The notes below the pieces were generated by a model. The model was not told where the DNA came from and did no database searches. It was given only the letters and a program-made list of their open reading frames with translations. From Mycobacterium sp. GA-0227b (GTDB lineage: Bacteria > Actinomycetota > Actinomycetes > Mycobacteriales > Mycobacteriaceae): 64,000 bases of DNA. Shown piece after piece: positions 16,246 to 26,911 of the stretch. A program made the translations under genes and the position numbers. The first letter of the stretch is position 1. Every line of letters starts with the position of its first letter. The DNA is taken from contig NZ_LQIK01000007.1 of the NCBI RefSeq assembly GCF_001499855.1, positions 62,001 through 126,000 of the forward strand, in the 5' to 3' direction.

Positions 16246-16305
16246 GCGAGCAGTCGCAAACTGCCCTGTTTTCGCGTCGAAAGTGGGCAGTTCGCGTCTG
16301 TTCGC
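16246..16305. repeat. Long imperfect hairpin between convergent genes (terminator or MITE-like element)
   Basis: A 60-bp palindrome starting two bases after the hydratase stop and ending 10 bases before the panB stop. Arms 16246-16266 and 16285-16305 pair over 21 positions with two mismatches and one G-T wobble (5' arm begins GCGAGCAGTCGCAAACTG). The loop itself contains TTTCG-CGT-CGAAA (16270-16282). It probably terminates transcripts from both sides. Elements starting GCGAGCAGACGCAAA are, from memory, scattered in fast-growing mycobacteria. Confidence 0.75.
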
Positions 16306-16314
16306 GCAGAGGAA

Positions 16315-17178
16315 CTAGAACGAGTGCTCGTCGGCGGGGAACACCCCGCCGGCCACCTCGTCGGCATATTGCTCTGCGGCACGGCGGAGTTCACCGCCGA
16401 CATCGCCGAAGCGCTTGACGAACTTGGCGGTCTTGCCATTGGTCATGCCGGCCATGTCCTGCCAGACCAGCACCTGCGCGTCGCAGTTCGGGCCCGCGCC
16501 GATTCCGATGGTGGGGATCGTCAGTTTGCCGGTGATCTGGGTGGCCAGTTCGGCCGGCACCATCTCCATCACGACGGAGAAGGCGCCCGCTTCCTGCACG
16601 GCGATGGCGTCGTGAATGGTTTGCTCGGCGGCGTCGCCGCGGCCCTGGACGCGGAACCCGCCCAGCCCGTTGACGCTCTGGGGTGTGAAGCCGATGTGCG
16701 CCATGACCGGGATGCCCGCCGCACTCAGCGTCGCGATCTGATCGACCACGCGCTCGCCGCCCTCGAGCTTGACCGCGTGCGCACCGGTCTCCTTCAGGAA
16801 CCGGGTGGCCGTGGAAAGAGCCTGTGCAGCGCCAGCTTCGTAGCTGCCGAACGGCAGGTCGGCGACGACCAGCGCGTGCGGGGCGCCGCGCACCACACCG
16901 CGCACGAGCGGGATGAGCTCGTCGATGCTCACGGGCACGGTCGTGTCATAGCCGTAGACGACGTTGGCTGCCGAATCGCCGACCAGCAGCACCGGGATGC
17001 CGGCGTCGTCGAAGATGCGCGCTGTCGAGTAGTCGTAGGCGGTGAGCATCGCCCACTTGTGGCCTTCGGCCTTCCATTTGTGCAAATGCAGCGTTCGGAC
17101 TTTGGTCCGCGGTGCGGACGATTCAGGAGTAGTGCGCGGCTTGTCGGTGGCAGCGCCGTAGACGGTCTGCTCAGACAT
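16315..17178 (-). CDS. panB: PanB, 3-methyl-2-oxobutanoate hydroxymethyltransferase
   Basis: First committed step of pantothenate (hence CoA) synthesis: ketopantoate from ketoisovalerate and methylene-THF. The 287-residue protein starts at ATG 17178 (MSEQTVYGA); the frame extends to 17328 but homology begins near residue 28 with [20 protein letters not shown]. Motifs: [20 protein letters not shown] (metal Asp), [29 protein letters not shown] and the C-terminal [18 protein letters not shown]. The magnesium-binding aspartates and the catalytic Glu region are intact. It is divergent from the acyltransferase gene over about 160 bp (17179-17339). Confidence 0.96.
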   Translation of the reverse strand: MSEQTVYGAATDKPRTTPESSAPRTKVRTLHLHKWKAEGHKWAMLTAYDYSTARIFDDAGIPVLLVGDSAANVVYGYDTTVPVSIDELIPLVRGVVRGAPHALVVADLPFGSYEAGAAQALSTATRFLKETGAHAVKLEGGERVVDQIATLSAAGIPVMAHIGFTPQSVNGLGGFRVQGRGDAAEQTIHDAIAVQEAGAFSVVMEMVPAELATQITGKLTIPTIGIGAGPNCDAQVLVWQDMAGMTNGKTAKFVKRFGDVGGELRRAAEQYADEVAGGVFPADEHSF

Positions 17179-17339
17179 CGATGTCCCCCAAGCGGGTGAG
17201 TCGGGTCGAATCCTCGAGGCCGTAATCGGTCCCCGGGTTCGTCTGACGGCCCCCAGTCTGCCACTTCGCGCGGTAGACAGTGAATGCCCTGTTGAGTGGA
17301 TTTCCTCACACCGGCCGCCGCCGGGCATAACATCGGCGC

Positions 17340-18731
17340 ATGCAACGGCTCAGCGGGCTCGACGCCAGTTTCCTGTACCTCGAAACCGCGCAGCAGCCGC
17401 TGCATGTGTGTTCGATACTCGAACTCGACACCTCGACGATGCCCGGCGGTTACACCTTCGATCGATTCCGGGATGCGCTCAACCAGCGGATCAAGGCGAT
17501 GCCGGAGTTCCGCGAGAAGCTGGCCGACAGCCGCTTCAACCTCGACCATCCGGTGTGGGTGGAGGACAAGGACTTCGACGTCGACCGCCATCTGCACCGC
17601 ATCGGCCTGCCGGCGCCGGGCGGCCGCCGCGAGCTCGCCGAGATCTGCGGCCACCTCGCATCGCTGCCGCTCGACCGCACCCGTCCGCTGTGGGAGAAGT
17701 GGGTGATCGAGAACGTCGAGGGCACCGATCCGCAGGCCGGCGGGCGGCTCGTCGTGATGACCAAGGTGCACCACGCCGGGGTCGACGGGGTCACCGGCGC
17801 CAGCCTGATGTCGCAGTTGTGCAGCACCGAGCCGGACGCACCGCCGCCCGATCCGGTCGACGGTCCCGGCGACGCGACCTCCCTCGAGATCGCCGTCAGC
17901 GGTGCGGTCAAGTTCGCGACCCGGCCGCTGAAGCTGGTCAACGCGCTGCCGATGACGCTGTCGTCGGTGGTCGACACCGTCCGCCGCGCCCGCTCCGGGC
18001 TTTCGATGGCGCCCCCGTTCGTCGCGCCGAGGACGGCGTTCAACACCAACGTGACCGGGCACCGCAACATCGCGTTCACGAAGCTGGATCTCGAGGACGT
18101 CAAGACTGTGAAGAACCATTTCGGGGTCAAGCTCAACGACGTGGTGATGGCGCTGGTATCCGGTGTGCTGCGCAAGTTCCTGGCCGACCGTGGGGAATTG
18201 CCGGAGAACTCGCTGGTCGCGATGGTGCCCGTTTCGGTGCACGACAAGTCCGATCGACCGGGCCGCAACCAGGTGTCGGGCATGTTTTCGCGCTTGGAGA
18301 CGCATATCGACGACCCGGCGGCCCGGCTCAAATCCATCGCCGAAGCGAATTCCGTTGCCAAACAACATAGTTCGGCCATCGGGGCTACCCTGCTGCAGGA
18401 CTGGACGCAGTTCGCCGCCCCCGCGGTGTTCGGTGTCGCGATGCGTGTCTACGCCGCGAGCCGGTTGAGCGGCGCCAGGCCGGTGCACAACCTCGTCGTC
18501 TCCAACGTCCCGGGGCCTCAGGTGCCGCTGTACTACCTGGGCTGCGAAGCCAAGGCGATGTACCCGCTGGGGCCGATCTTCCACGGCTCGGGGCTGAACA
18601 TCACCGTCATGTCGTTGACCGGAGCGCTGAACGTCGGCATCGTGGCGTGCCCGGAGTTGCTGCCCGATCTGTGGGACATGACCGACGACTTCTCCGCGGC
18701 GCTCGACGAGTTGCTGGCCGCCACGCGATAG
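17340..18731 (+). CDS. Wax ester synthase/diacylglycerol acyltransferase (WS/DGAT)
   Basis: 463-residue member of the mycobacterial Tgs/WS-DGAT family, which makes triacylglycerol or wax esters from acyl-CoA. The N-terminus [16 protein letters not shown] is the family start, the catalytic HHxxxDG is VHHAGVDG at about residue 143-149, and the C-terminal half has [16 protein letters not shown] and [15 protein letters not shown]. Length agrees with family members (about 450-480). Mycobacteria carry many paralogues; which Tgs this equals cannot be told here. It stands alone between panB and hip1. Confidence 0.93.
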   Translation: MQRLSGLDASFLYLETAQQPLHVCSILELDTSTMPGGYTFDRFRDALNQRIKAMPEFREKLADSRFNLDHPVWVEDKDFDVDRHLHRIGLPAPGGRRELAEICGHLASLPLDRTRPLWEKWVIENVEGTDPQAGGRLVVMTKVHHAGVDGVTGASLMSQLCSTEPDAPPPDPVDGPGDATSLEIAVSGAVKFATRPLKLVNALPMTLSSVVDTVRRARSGLSMAPPFVAPRTAFNTNVTGHRNIAFTKLDLEDVKTVKNHFGVKLNDVVMALVSGVLRKFLADRGELPENSLVAMVPVSVHDKSDRPGRNQVSGMFSRLETHIDDPAARLKSIAEANSVAKQHSSAIGATLLQDWTQFAAPAVFGVAMRVYAASRLSGARPVHNLVVSNVPGPQVPLYYLGCEAKAMYPLGPIFHGSGLNITVMSLTGALNVGIVACPELLPDLWDMTDDFSAALDELLAATR

Positions 18732-18776
18732 TGGCCTAGCCAGCGCCGATGGGTGGTCATGGCAGCATGTGGAGCC

Positions 18777-20294
18777 ATGAACGCCAAGCTCGGGGTCCTC
18801 GCGGCCACTGTGTTGTTCGCGGCCACCGGTTGCAGCCAGCTGGTCGACGGCCGCGCCGTCGTCGCGGTGCCTGCGCCGGGTACCCCGATCGAATGGCGGG
18901 CGTGCCAGACCGAGAAGACCGACGAGTCGCGGGTTCCGGCCGGCGCCGAGTGCGGGATGCTGTCGGTGCCGGTGGATTACGACAAGCCCGACGGTGACGT
19001 CGCCCGCATCGCGATGATCCGGTTCAAGGCGACCGGCGACAAGATCGGCTCTCTGATCATCAATCCCGGCGGGCCGGGGGAGTCCGGCGTGGAAGCCGCT
19101 GCGAGCCTGGTCGGCTCGCTGCCCGAGTCGGTGCGCCAGCGTTTCGATCTGGTCGGCTTCGACCCCCGCGGCGTCGCCAACTCCACCCCGGCCCTGTGGT
19201 GCAACTCGGACGCCGACAACGACCGGTTGCGGGCCGAACCTCAGGTCGACTACTCGCCGGAGGGCGTCGCCGAGATCGAGAAGGAGACCAAGGCGTTCGT
19301 CCAACGCTGTGTGGACAAGATGGGCGAGGAGTTCCTAGCCAACGTCGGAACCGTCAACGTGGCCAAGGATCTCGAGGCGATGCGAGAGGCGCTCGGCGAC
19401 GAGAAGCTGACCTACCTCGGCTATTCCTACGGCACCCGGATCGGTGCCACCTACGCGGAGAACTACCCCGACAAAGTGCGGGCGATGGTGCTCGACGGCG
19501 CGGTGGACCCCAACGCCGATCCGATCGAGGCCAACGTCCGGCAGGCCGCGGCGTTCCAGACCGCGTTCAACGACTACGCCGCCGACTGCGCGAAGAGCCC
19601 GACGTGTCCGCTGGGCACCGACCCGGCCAAGGCCACCGACGTCTACCACAGCCTGGTCGACCCGCTGGTGGAGCAACCGCTCGAGACGCGGGACCCGCGC
19701 GGCCTCAGTTACTCCGACGCGATCGTGGGCACCATCCTGCCGCTGTACTCGCCGAACCTGTGGCGCCATCTCACCCAGGCCCTCAGCGAAATGAAGCGGG
19801 GCAGCGGTGACACCATGCTCGCGCTGGCCGACCTGTACATGGGCCGCGACGAGCAGGGCCACTACAACAACTCCACCGACGCGCGAGTGGCGGTGAACTG
19901 CGTGGACAAGCCAGCGGTGACCGACCGCGCCAAAGCCGTCGAGGAGGACCGGCGGGTCCGGGAGGCCGCGCCGTTCATGAGCTACGGCGAGTTCACCGGA
20001 CACGCCCCGCTGAGTACGTGCGCGTTCTGGCCGGTGCCGCCCACCAGCAAACCGCATGAGATCGAGGTGAGCGGTCTACCGCCGACACTTGTGGTGTCGA
20101 CGACCAATGACCCCGCAACGCCGTATCAGGCCGGTGTGGAACTGGCCGACCAACTCGGCGGCACGCTGGTGACGTATGAGGGAACGCAGCACACGGTGGT
20201 GTTCCAGGGCAATCAGTGCGTCGACGACATCGCCGCGCGCTATCTCGTCGACCTGACGTTGCCGGCGCCGGGCACCACGTGTTCATCTGCCTGA
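18777..20294 (+). CDS. caeA: Hip1/CaeA, lipoprotein serine hydrolase (protease)
   Basis: 505-residue alpha/beta-hydrolase, counterpart of Rv2224c (Hip1/CaeA), a cell-envelope serine protease that cleaves GroEL2 in M. tuberculosis. ATG 18777 starts a lipoprotein signal peptide with lipobox AATGC (Cys at about 19). The oxyanion region INPGGPGESGVEA is near residue 95, the nucleophile elbow GYSYGT places Ser at about residue 217, and the C-terminal domain has TTNDPATPYQAG (Asp) and GTQHTVVF (His), as in tripeptidyl aminopeptidases. An upstream Met at 18753 would bury the signal peptide and is not used. Followed after 58 bases by a close paralogue. Confidence 0.93.
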   Translation: MNAKLGVLAATVLFAATGCSQLVDGRAVVAVPAPGTPIEWRACQTEKTDESRVPAGAECGMLSVPVDYDKPDGDVARIAMIRFKATGDKIGSLIINPGGPGESGVEAAASLVGSLPESVRQRFDLVGFDPRGVANSTPALWCNSDADNDRLRAEPQVDYSPEGVAEIEKETKAFVQRCVDKMGEEFLANVGTVNVAKDLEAMREALGDEKLTYLGYSYGTRIGATYAENYPDKVRAMVLDGAVDPNADPIEANVRQAAAFQTAFNDYAADCAKSPTCPLGTDPAKATDVYHSLVDPLVEQPLETRDPRGLSYSDAIVGTILPLYSPNLWRHLTQALSEMKRGSGDTMLALADLYMGRDEQGHYNNSTDARVAVNCVDKPAVTDRAKAVEEDRRVREAAPFMSYGEFTGHAPLSTCAFWPVPPTSKPHEIEVSGLPPTLVVSTTNDPATPYQAGVELADQLGGTLVTYEGTQHTVVFQGNQCVDDIAARYLVDLTLPAPGTTCSSA

Positions 20295-20352
20295 TCACGG
20301 CCGGGTCACCGTTGCATCGACAGTAGAGACGGCGCGCGGTCGGCGTGCAACG

Positions 20353-21879
20353 ATGTCAGCCATGTGGCGGGTGGGGCGGATGGTGTCCGCGTTCGCTGCG
20401 GTGTCCGTCATTGCCTGTCCGGTGGGTTCGGCGAGTCCCGAAGGTCAATCCGCGCAGGCGTACGGGCAGCCGCCGAATTGGGGCGGATGCGAACGCATCA
20501 TCGGCGCCGAGAAGGCCGCGGCAATTCCGGCCGGTCGATGCGGCACGGTCTCGGTGCCGGTTGACTACACGAAACCGTCTGGCGCACAAGCCCAATTGGC
20601 CGTCATCCGGGTGCCGGCCACCGGCGATCGGATCGGCGTGCTGGTGGTCAATCCCGGTGGGCCGGGCGCATCGGCGGTCGAGACCGTTGCGGGTATGGGC
20701 GCCGCGCTGGCCGACTCGGAGATCGGCCGCCGCTTCGATCTCGTCGGCATCGATCCGCGCGGTGTCGGGCACTCGACACCCGAGTTGCGTTGTCGCACCG
20801 ACGCGGAGTTCGACGCGTTCCGTCGGGAACCGCTCGCCGACTACAGCCCCGCCGGTGTCGCGCACATCGAGCGGCTGTATCAGCAGTTCGTGCAGTCGTG
20901 CGTGGACAGGATGGGCACCGAGTTCCTGGCCAATGTCGGCACCGCGACCTCGGCCCAGGACATGGACGTCGTGCGGGCCGCCCTGGGCGAGAACCAGATC
21001 AACTATCTCGGGTTCTCCTACGGCACCCAGCTCGGCGCCGCCTACGCCGAGCGGTATCCCGACCGGGTTCGGGCCATGGTGCTCGACGGCGCGATCGACC
21101 CGCAGCTCGACCCGATCGACGGCCGGATCCGCCAGATGGCCGGTTTCCAGTCCGCGTTCGACGACTATGCAGCCGACTGCGCGAAGTCGGCGGGCTGCCC
21201 GCTGGGCACCGATCCCGCCCGGTTCGTCGAGCGCTACCACCAGCTGGTCAATCCGCTGGTTCAGCGCCCGGCCCAAACCTCGGACCCGCGCGGGCTGAGC
21301 TACCAGGACGCGATCACCGGAACGGTGAACGCGCTTTACTCGCAGCGGTATTGGAAGTACCTCACCAGCGGGCTGCTCGGCCTGCAGCGCGGCACGGATG
21401 CCGGCGACCTGCTGCTGCTCGCCGACGAATACCAGGGCCGCGACGAATCCGGGCACTACACCAACCAGCAGGATGCGTTCACGGCGATCGGCTGCGTCGA
21501 TTCGCCGTATCCGAGCGACCCAGCCGCGTGGGCGCAGGCGGACCGCCGAATCCGCGAGGTCGCCCCGTTCCTGTCCTACGGCACCTTCACCGGGTTCGCC
21601 CCGCGCGACGTGTGTGCGATGTGGCCGGTGCCGCCCACCTCGACGCCGCACGCGGCCACGTCGCCCGGACCGGGCAAGGTCGTCGTCGTCTCGACCACCC
21701 GCGACCCGGCCACGCCGTACCAGGCGGGCGTCGACCTCGCCCGCCAGATGGACGCTCGGCTGATCACGTTCGACGGCACGCAGCACACGGTGGTGTTCAA
21801 CGGCGACGCGTGCGTGGACACCGCGGTGGTCGAGTTCCTGGTCCGTTCGGTGGTCCCGCCGGCCGGACTGCGCTGTTAA
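20353..21879 (+). CDS. Secreted Hip1-like alpha/beta-hydrolase (tripeptidyl aminopeptidase family)
   Basis: 508-residue paralogue of the preceding gene, matching Rv2223c. It has a Sec signal peptide (MWRVGRMVSAFAAVSVIACP, then GSA) in place of the lipobox signal, so it should be released or only loosely wall-bound. The catalytic layout is the same: NPGGPGASAVETV, GFSYGT with Ser at about residue 222, STTRDPATPYQAG and GTQHTVVF. The two proteins align over nearly their whole length, including shared blocks such as DYAADCAKS and CPLGTDPA, which shows tandem duplication. Start may be 20353 or the Met at 20362. Confidence 0.9.
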   Translation: MSAMWRVGRMVSAFAAVSVIACPVGSASPEGQSAQAYGQPPNWGGCERIIGAEKAAAIPAGRCGTVSVPVDYTKPSGAQAQLAVIRVPATGDRIGVLVVNPGGPGASAVETVAGMGAALADSEIGRRFDLVGIDPRGVGHSTPELRCRTDAEFDAFRREPLADYSPAGVAHIERLYQQFVQSCVDRMGTEFLANVGTATSAQDMDVVRAALGENQINYLGFSYGTQLGAAYAERYPDRVRAMVLDGAIDPQLDPIDGRIRQMAGFQSAFDDYAADCAKSAGCPLGTDPARFVERYHQLVNPLVQRPAQTSDPRGLSYQDAITGTVNALYSQRYWKYLTSGLLGLQRGTDAGDLLLLADEYQGRDESGHYTNQQDAFTAIGCVDSPYPSDPAAWAQADRRIREVAPFLSYGTFTGFAPRDVCAMWPVPPTSTPHAATSPGPGKVVVVSTTRDPATPYQAGVDLARQMDARLITFDGTQHTVVFNGDACVDTAVVEFLVRSVVPPAGLRC

Positions 21880-21930
21880 TCGCAGCCGCCGTGTAACACA
21901 GAATTAACAGCCGGTGCCTACGCTGCGGTC

Positions 21931-23271
21931 ATGGATCGGCAGAAGGAATTCGTGCTGCGCACGCTGGAGGAACGCGACATCCGCTTCGTCCGGTTGTGGT
22001 TCACCGATGTGCTCGGATACCTGAAGTCGGTCGCGATCGCCCCCGCCGAACTCGAGGGGGCGTTCGAGGAGGGCATCGGCTTCGACGGCTCGGCGATCGA
22101 GGGCTTCGCGCGTGTGTCGGAAGCCGACATGGTCGCGCGCCCGGACCCGTCGACGTTCCAGGTGTTGCCGTGGGCCGACGGCTCGGGCCGGCACCACTCG
22201 GCGCGGATGTTCTGCGACATCACCATGCCCGACGGTTCACCGTCGTGGGCCGACTCGCGTCATGTGCTGCGCAGGCAGCTGGCCAAGGCCAGCGATCTCG
22301 GCTTCTCCTGCTACGTACACCCGGAGATCGAGTTCTTCCTGCTGAAACCCGGCGAGGACGACGGCTCGGCGCCCGTGCCCGCGGACAACGGCGGGTACTT
22401 CGATCAGGCCGTGCACGATTCGGCGCCCAACTTCCGCCGCCACGCCATCGATGCGCTCGAGCAGATGGGCATCTCGGTGGAGTTCAGCCACCACGAGGGC
22501 GCGCCGGGCCAGCAGGAGATCGACCTCCGCTACGCCGACGCGCTGTCGATGGCCGACAACGTCATGACGTTCCGCTACGTCGTCAAGGAGGTCGCCCTCG
22601 GCGACGGGGTGCGGGCATCGTTCATGCCGAAACCGTTCGCCGAGCACCCCGGTTCGGCCATGCACACGCACATGAGCCTGTTCGAGGGCGACACCAACGC
22701 CTTCCACAGCCCCGACGACCCGCTGCAGCTGTCCGACGTCGCCAAGTCGTTCATCGCGGGAATCCTCGAGCACGCCAAGGAGATCAGCGCCGTCACCAAC
22801 CAGTGGGTGAACTCCTACAAGCGCCTGGTGCACGGCGGTGAGGCGCCGACCGCGGCCTCCTGGGGCGCCGCGAATCGCTCGGCGCTGGTGCGGGTTCCGA
22901 TGTACACACCGCGCAAGGCCTCGTCACGGCGCGTCGAGGTGCGCAGCCCCGACTCGGCGTGCAATCCCTATCTGACGTTCGCGGTGCTGCTGGCCGCCGG
23001 GCTGCGCGGCATCGAGAAGAACTACGTGTTGGCGCCCGAGGCCGAGGACAACGTCTGGACTCTCACGCCGGAGGAGCGCAGCGCGATGGGCTACAAGGAG
23101 CTGCCGGGTAGCCTCGGCGTGGCGCTCACCGAAATGGAGAACTCCGAGCTGGTCGCCGAGGCGTTGGGCGAGCACGTCTTCGACTACTTCCTGCGCAACA
23201 AGCGCGCGGAGTGGGAGAACTACCGCAGCCACGTCACCCCGTTCGAGCTGAAGGCCTACTTGTCTCTCTGA
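21931..23271 (+). CDS. glnA2: GlnA2, type I glutamine synthetase
   Basis: 446 residues, the same length as Rv2222c. Glutamine synthetase makes glutamine from glutamate and ammonia, or in some paralogues ligates other amines. Family signatures are intact: [17 protein letters not shown], the metal-binding [29 protein letters not shown], and [13 protein letters not shown] with the ATP-site residues. At the adenylylation site, where GlnA1 has a Tyr (DLYELPPDE), this protein reads NVWTLTPEE, so it should escape GlnE control. The gene lies 25 bases upstream of glnE. The true physiological substrate of mycobacterial GlnA2 is less certain than that of GlnA1. Confidence 0.95.
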   Translation: MDRQKEFVLRTLEERDIRFVRLWFTDVLGYLKSVAIAPAELEGAFEEGIGFDGSAIEGFARVSEADMVARPDPSTFQVLPWADGSGRHHSARMFCDITMPDGSPSWADSRHVLRRQLAKASDLGFSCYVHPEIEFFLLKPGEDDGSAPVPADNGGYFDQAVHDSAPNFRRHAIDALEQMGISVEFSHHEGAPGQQEIDLRYADALSMADNVMTFRYVVKEVALGDGVRASFMPKPFAEHPGSAMHTHMSLFEGDTNAFHSPDDPLQLSDVAKSFIAGILEHAKEISAVTNQWVNSYKRLVHGGEAPTAASWGAANRSALVRVPMYTPRKASSRRVEVRSPDSACNPYLTFAVLLAAGLRGIEKNYVLAPEAEDNVWTLTPEERSAMGYKELPGSLGVALTEMENSELVAEALGEHVFDYFLRNKRAEWENYRSHVTPFELKAYLSL

Positions 23272-23296
23272 CCGACGCTCGCGCTACCTTTCTCTG

Positions 23297-26257
23297 GTGG
23301 CCAAACCTGCGACGCAGCGTTCGAAGCTGCCGAGCGTAGGGCGGCTCGGGCTGGTCGAACCGTCCGCCCCTGCGGACCTGGATCGACTGGGCTGGAACTC
23401 CGAGGCCCACGTGGAGCTGCTGTGGTCGCTGTCGCGGGCGCCCGACGCCGACACCGCGCTGCACACGATGGTCCGGCTGGCCGAGGCGTTGGACACCGGC
23501 TGGGACCAACTCAACCGGGCGCTGCTCACCGACCGCGGCCTTCGCGGCCGGCTGTTCGGTGTGCTGGGCTCCTCGCTCGCCCTCGGCGACCACCTCGTCG
23601 CCCATCCGGAGAACTGGCGCCTGCTCGCCGGTGACGTCGGGTTGCCGGCCGCCGAGGAGCTGCGCGAGGTGTTCGTCGCGCGCGCCGACGAGGCTTCGGA
23701 TACCGCGGCCGCACTGCAGCCGCTGCGCAAGCTCTACCGCGACCGGCTGCTGGTGCTGGCCGCTCTCGATCTCGCGCCGACGGTGGAGAACGAACCGGTG
23801 CTGCCCTTCTCGACCGTCGGTGAGCACCTGTCCGATCTCGCCGATGCGGCACTGGCGGCCGCGCTGCACCTGGCTCTCAAGACGGCGGGTGGTGACTCGC
23901 CGCCCCGGCTCGCTGTCATCGCGATGGGTAAATGCGGTGCGCGCGAACTCAATTACGTCAGCGACGTCGACGTGATCTTTGTGGCCGAGACCGCCGATGC
24001 GCTCGCGACCCGGGTGGCGGGCGAGATGATGCGGTTCGCCGCCGACGCGTTCTTCGAAGTTGATGCGGCGCTGCGGCCCGAGGGCAAGCACGGTCAGCTG
24101 GTACGCACCCTCGACTCGCACGTCGCGTATTACCAGCGGTGGGCCAAGACCTGGGAGTTCCAGGCGTTGATGAAGGCGCGACCGGCTGCCGGCGACGAGG
24201 AACTGGGCCGGGCCTACATCGAGGCGCTGATGCCGATGGTGTGGACCGCGAGCGAACGCGAGGACTTCGTCCCCGAGGTGCAGGCGATGCGCAGGCGCGT
24301 CGAGGAACTGGTGCCCGCCGGGCAGCGGTCGCGGGAGATCAAGCTCGGCACCGGCGGGCTGCGCGACGTCGAATTCGCCGTGCAACTACTGCAATTGGTG
24401 CACGGCCGCAACGACGAGACGCTGCACGTCGCATCGACGGTCGGCGCGCTGGCCGCACTCGGCCAGCGGGGATACATCGGCCGCGACGACGCCGCGAACC
24501 TCACCGCCTCATACGAGTTCCTGCGGCTGCTCGAGCATCGGCTGCAGCTGCAGCGGCTGGTGCGCACCCACCTGCTTCCCGACGAGGACGACGACGAGTC
24601 ACTGCGCTGGCTGGCCAGGGCCGCCCACGTGCGCCCCGACGGCACCCGCGATGCGCTCGGCGTGCTGCGCGAAGAGCTCAAGCGCCAGAGCCTGCGGGTG
24701 TCCCGCCTGCACGAGAAGCTGTTCTACCAACCGCTGTTGGAGTCGGTCGGGCAACCGGCACTGAGCATTTCGGAGGGTATGACCCAGGAGGCCGCCGAAC
24801 GGCAGCTGGCCGCGCTGGGATACGAGGGGCCGCAGAGCGCGTTGACGCACCTGGCCGCGCTGACCGGTACCAGCGCCCGTCGTGGCCGCGTGCAGCAGAT
24901 CCTGCTGCCGACCCTGCTCAGATGGCTCAGCGACACACCCGACCCGGATGCGGGTCTGCTGTCCTACCGCCGCATCAGCGATGCGCTATCCGAACAACGG
25001 TGGTTCCTGGCGACGCTGCGGGACGAGGGCGCCGTCGCCAAGCGGCTCATGCAGGTGCTGGGCACCTCGGCGTACGTTCCGGAGTTGCTGATGCGGGCAC
25101 CGGAGGTCATCCAGTCCTACGCCGACGGCCCTGACGGCCCCAAACTGCTCGACGTTGAACCCGATGCGGTGGCGCGGGCGCTGGTCGCCTCTGCTGCAAG
25201 GTATTCCGACCCGCAGCGTGCGATCGCGGCGGCGCGCACCCTGCGCAGGCGCGAACTGGCGCGCATCGCCTCGGCCGACCTGCTCGGCATGCTGGAAGTG
25301 ACCGAGGTGTGTGCCGCGCTGACGTCGATCTGGGTGGCGGTGCTGCAGGCCGCGCTGGACGCGGTGATCCGCGCCAACACCGGTGACCGGGGACCGCTGG
25401 CCCGCATCGCCGTGATCGGAATGGGCCGGCTGGGCGGAGGCGAGCTGGGCTACGGCTCGGACGCCGATGTGATGTTCGTGTGCGAACCCGAAGCGGGAGT
25501 TGAGGAGTCGGCCGCGGTCAAATGGTCGGTGACGGTCGCCGAGCAGGTGCGTTCGCTGCTCGGGACGCCCAGTGCCGACCCGCCGCTGGAGGTCGACGCG
25601 AACCTTCGGCCCGAGGGCCGCAACGGCCCGCTGGTGCGCACGCTCGCCTCGTATGAGGCCTACTACGCGCGGTATGTGCAGACGTGGGAAGTGCAGGCGC
25701 TGTTGCGGGCCCATCGCGTGGCCGGCGATCTCGACCTGGGGGAGCGGTTCCTGCTGATGATCGACAAGATCCGCTACCCACCCGGCGGGGTGTCGGCCGA
25801 AGCGGTGCAGGAGATCAGGCGGATCAAGGCGCGGGTGGACGCCGAACGGCTGCCGCGTGGCGCCGACCCGAACACCCACACCAAGCTGGGCCGCGGCGGC
25901 CTAGCCGACATCGAGTGGACGGTGCAGTTGCTGCAACTGAGGTATGCGCACGAGGTGCCCGCGCTGCACAACACGTCGACGTTGGAGTCGCTCAACGTGA
26001 TCGGCGCCGCCGAGCTGATCGCCGAGGGCGACGTCGAGTTGTTGCGCCAGGCGTGGCTGACCGCGACCCGTGCGCGTAACGCGCTGGTGCTGGTGCGCGG
26101 CAAGCCGACCGACCAGCTGCCCGGGCCCGGCCGCCAGTTGAATGCCGTTGCGGTGGCAGCGGGTTGGGACACCGACGACGGCGGGGAGTTCCTCGACAAC
26201 TATCTGCGGGTGACGCGTCGGGCGAAAGCGGTCGTCAAGAAGGTCTTCGGTGGATGA
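23297..26257 (+). CDS. glnE: GlnE, glutamine synthetase adenylyltransferase/deadenylase
   Basis: 986-residue bifunctional enzyme that adenylylates and deadenylylates glutamine synthetase according to nitrogen status. Two nucleotidyltransferase domains are visible: the N-terminal one with [12 protein letters not shown] at about residue 217 and the C-terminal one with [13 protein letters not shown] at about 715. Each is followed by its helical regulatory block ([18 protein letters not shown] and [18 protein letters not shown]). GTG 23297 gives the expected N-terminus; M. tuberculosis GlnE has 994 residues and was reported as essential. Its client glnA1 is 2.2 kb downstream on the opposite strand. 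Confidence 0.96.
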   Translation: MAKPATQRSKLPSVGRLGLVEPSAPADLDRLGWNSEAHVELLWSLSRAPDADTALHTMVRLAEALDTGWDQLNRALLTDRGLRGRLFGVLGSSLALGDHLVAHPENWRLLAGDVGLPAAEELREVFVARADEASDTAAALQPLRKLYRDRLLVLAALDLAPTVENEPVLPFSTVGEHLSDLADAALAAALHLALKTAGGDSPPRLAVIAMGKCGARELNYVSDVDVIFVAETADALATRVAGEMMRFAADAFFEVDAALRPEGKHGQLVRTLDSHVAYYQRWAKTWEFQALMKARPAAGDEELGRAYIEALMPMVWTASEREDFVPEVQAMRRRVEELVPAGQRSREIKLGTGGLRDVEFAVQLLQLVHGRNDETLHVASTVGALAALGQRGYIGRDDAANLTASYEFLRLLEHRLQLQRLVRTHLLPDEDDDESLRWLARAAHVRPDGTRDALGVLREELKRQSLRVSRLHEKLFYQPLLESVGQPALSISEGMTQEAAERQLAALGYEGPQSALTHLAALTGTSARRGRVQQILLPTLLRWLSDTPDPDAGLLSYRRISDALSEQRWFLATLRDEGAVAKRLMQVLGTSAYVPELLMRAPEVIQSYADGPDGPKLLDVEPDAVARALVASAARYSDPQRAIAAARTLRRRELARIASADLLGMLEVTEVCAALTSIWVAVLQAALDAVIRANTGDRGPLARIAVIGMGRLGGGELGYGSDADVMFVCEPEAGVEESAAVKWSVTVAEQVRSLLGTPSADPPLEVDANLRPEGRNGPLVRTLASYEAYYARYVQTWEVQALLRAHRVAGDLDLGERFLLMIDKIRYPPGGVSAEAVQEIRRIKARVDAERLPRGADPNTHTKLGRGGLADIEWTVQLLQLRYAHEVPALHNTSTLESLNVIGAAELIAEGDVELLRQAWLTATRARNALVLVRGKPTDQLPGPGRQLNAVAVAAGWDTDDGGEFLDNYLRVTRRAKAVVKKVFGG

Positions 26258-26275
26258 GACGGAGTGGATGAACAC

Positions 26276-26911
26276 ATGAGCATGGATTTCGGGTTCGACG
26301 TCATCACCGAGGAGGAGTATCAGCGTCAGCGGGCTTTGTACGGCCCGCTGACGGATGCGGTGCGCAAACTGATCTATGCGAGCCTGCACACCGAGATCGA
26401 CGAAGCCGCGGTCGCCGACGCGCAGGCGAAGATCGAAGCGGTCACGGACCTCCTCGAGAGCAAGCAGCGCCCGGTGTCCAGCACGCTGCGTCACGAGCTC
26501 ACCGGGCGCCCGCTGGCGTGGGCGAACCCGGCTGTGGGACTTCGCAATGCGATCGCGCCCCCGATGGTCATCCACCATGAGGAGGACGGGCGTTGCTGGA
26601 GTGAGTTCACGCTGAGCGGCGCGTACGAAGGCCCCCCGGGCTGGGTGCACGGCGGTATCTGCGCGCTGGTGCTCGACCACCTGCTGGGTGAGGCTGCGAG
26701 CGAAGGCCTCACCCAGCCGAAGTTCACCGGCACGATCTCGCTTCGGTATCTGCGCGGAACCCCGCTGGGCCGACTGCGCGCGGAGGCGTTCGTGGAGCGG
26801 TCCGAGGGCGTCAAGACATTCGCCCGCGGATACCTGATGGACGCCGACGGCACCACGGTCGAGGCCGAGGGTGTCTTCATCCGGCCGGCGTGGGCGCGGG
26901 ACGCCGGGTGA
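26276..26911 (+). CDS. PaaI-type hotdog-fold thioesterase
   Basis: About 211 residues. The C-terminal half (residues about 85-205) is a hotdog thioesterase: GPPGWVHGGICALVLDHLLGEAA is the HGG active-site helix with the catalytic Asp position, followed by TGTISLRYLRGTPLGRLRAEA. The N-terminal ~85 residues are helical and not recognised. ATG 26276 is chosen for spacing from GGAG; GTG 26264 and ATG 26282 are alternatives. It starts 19 bases after glnE and its stop overlaps the next gene by GTGA, so it should be co-transcribed with the LLM oxidoreductase and perhaps with glnE. Confidence 0.85.
   Translation: MSMDFGFDVITEEEYQRQRALYGPLTDAVRKLIYASLHTEIDEAAVADAQAKIEAVTDLLESKQRPVSSTLRHELTGRPLAWANPAVGLRNAIAPPMVIHHEEDGRCWSEFTLSGAYEGPPGWVHGGICALVLDHLLGEAASEGLTQPKFTGTISLRYLRGTPLGRLRAEAFVERSEGVKTFARGYLMDADGTTVEAEGVFIRPAWARDAG

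Noticed and set aside
16929..19304. 791-residue minus-strand open frame across panB, the acyltransferase and hip1
   Set aside because: It runs through three well-supported genes in a different frame or strand, with no recognisable domain; long stop-free antisense frames are expected at this GC content.
20356..21786. 476-residue minus-strand frame opposite the Hip1 paralogue
   Set aside because: Mirror of a gene with signal peptide and catalytic motifs; no domain in the antisense product.
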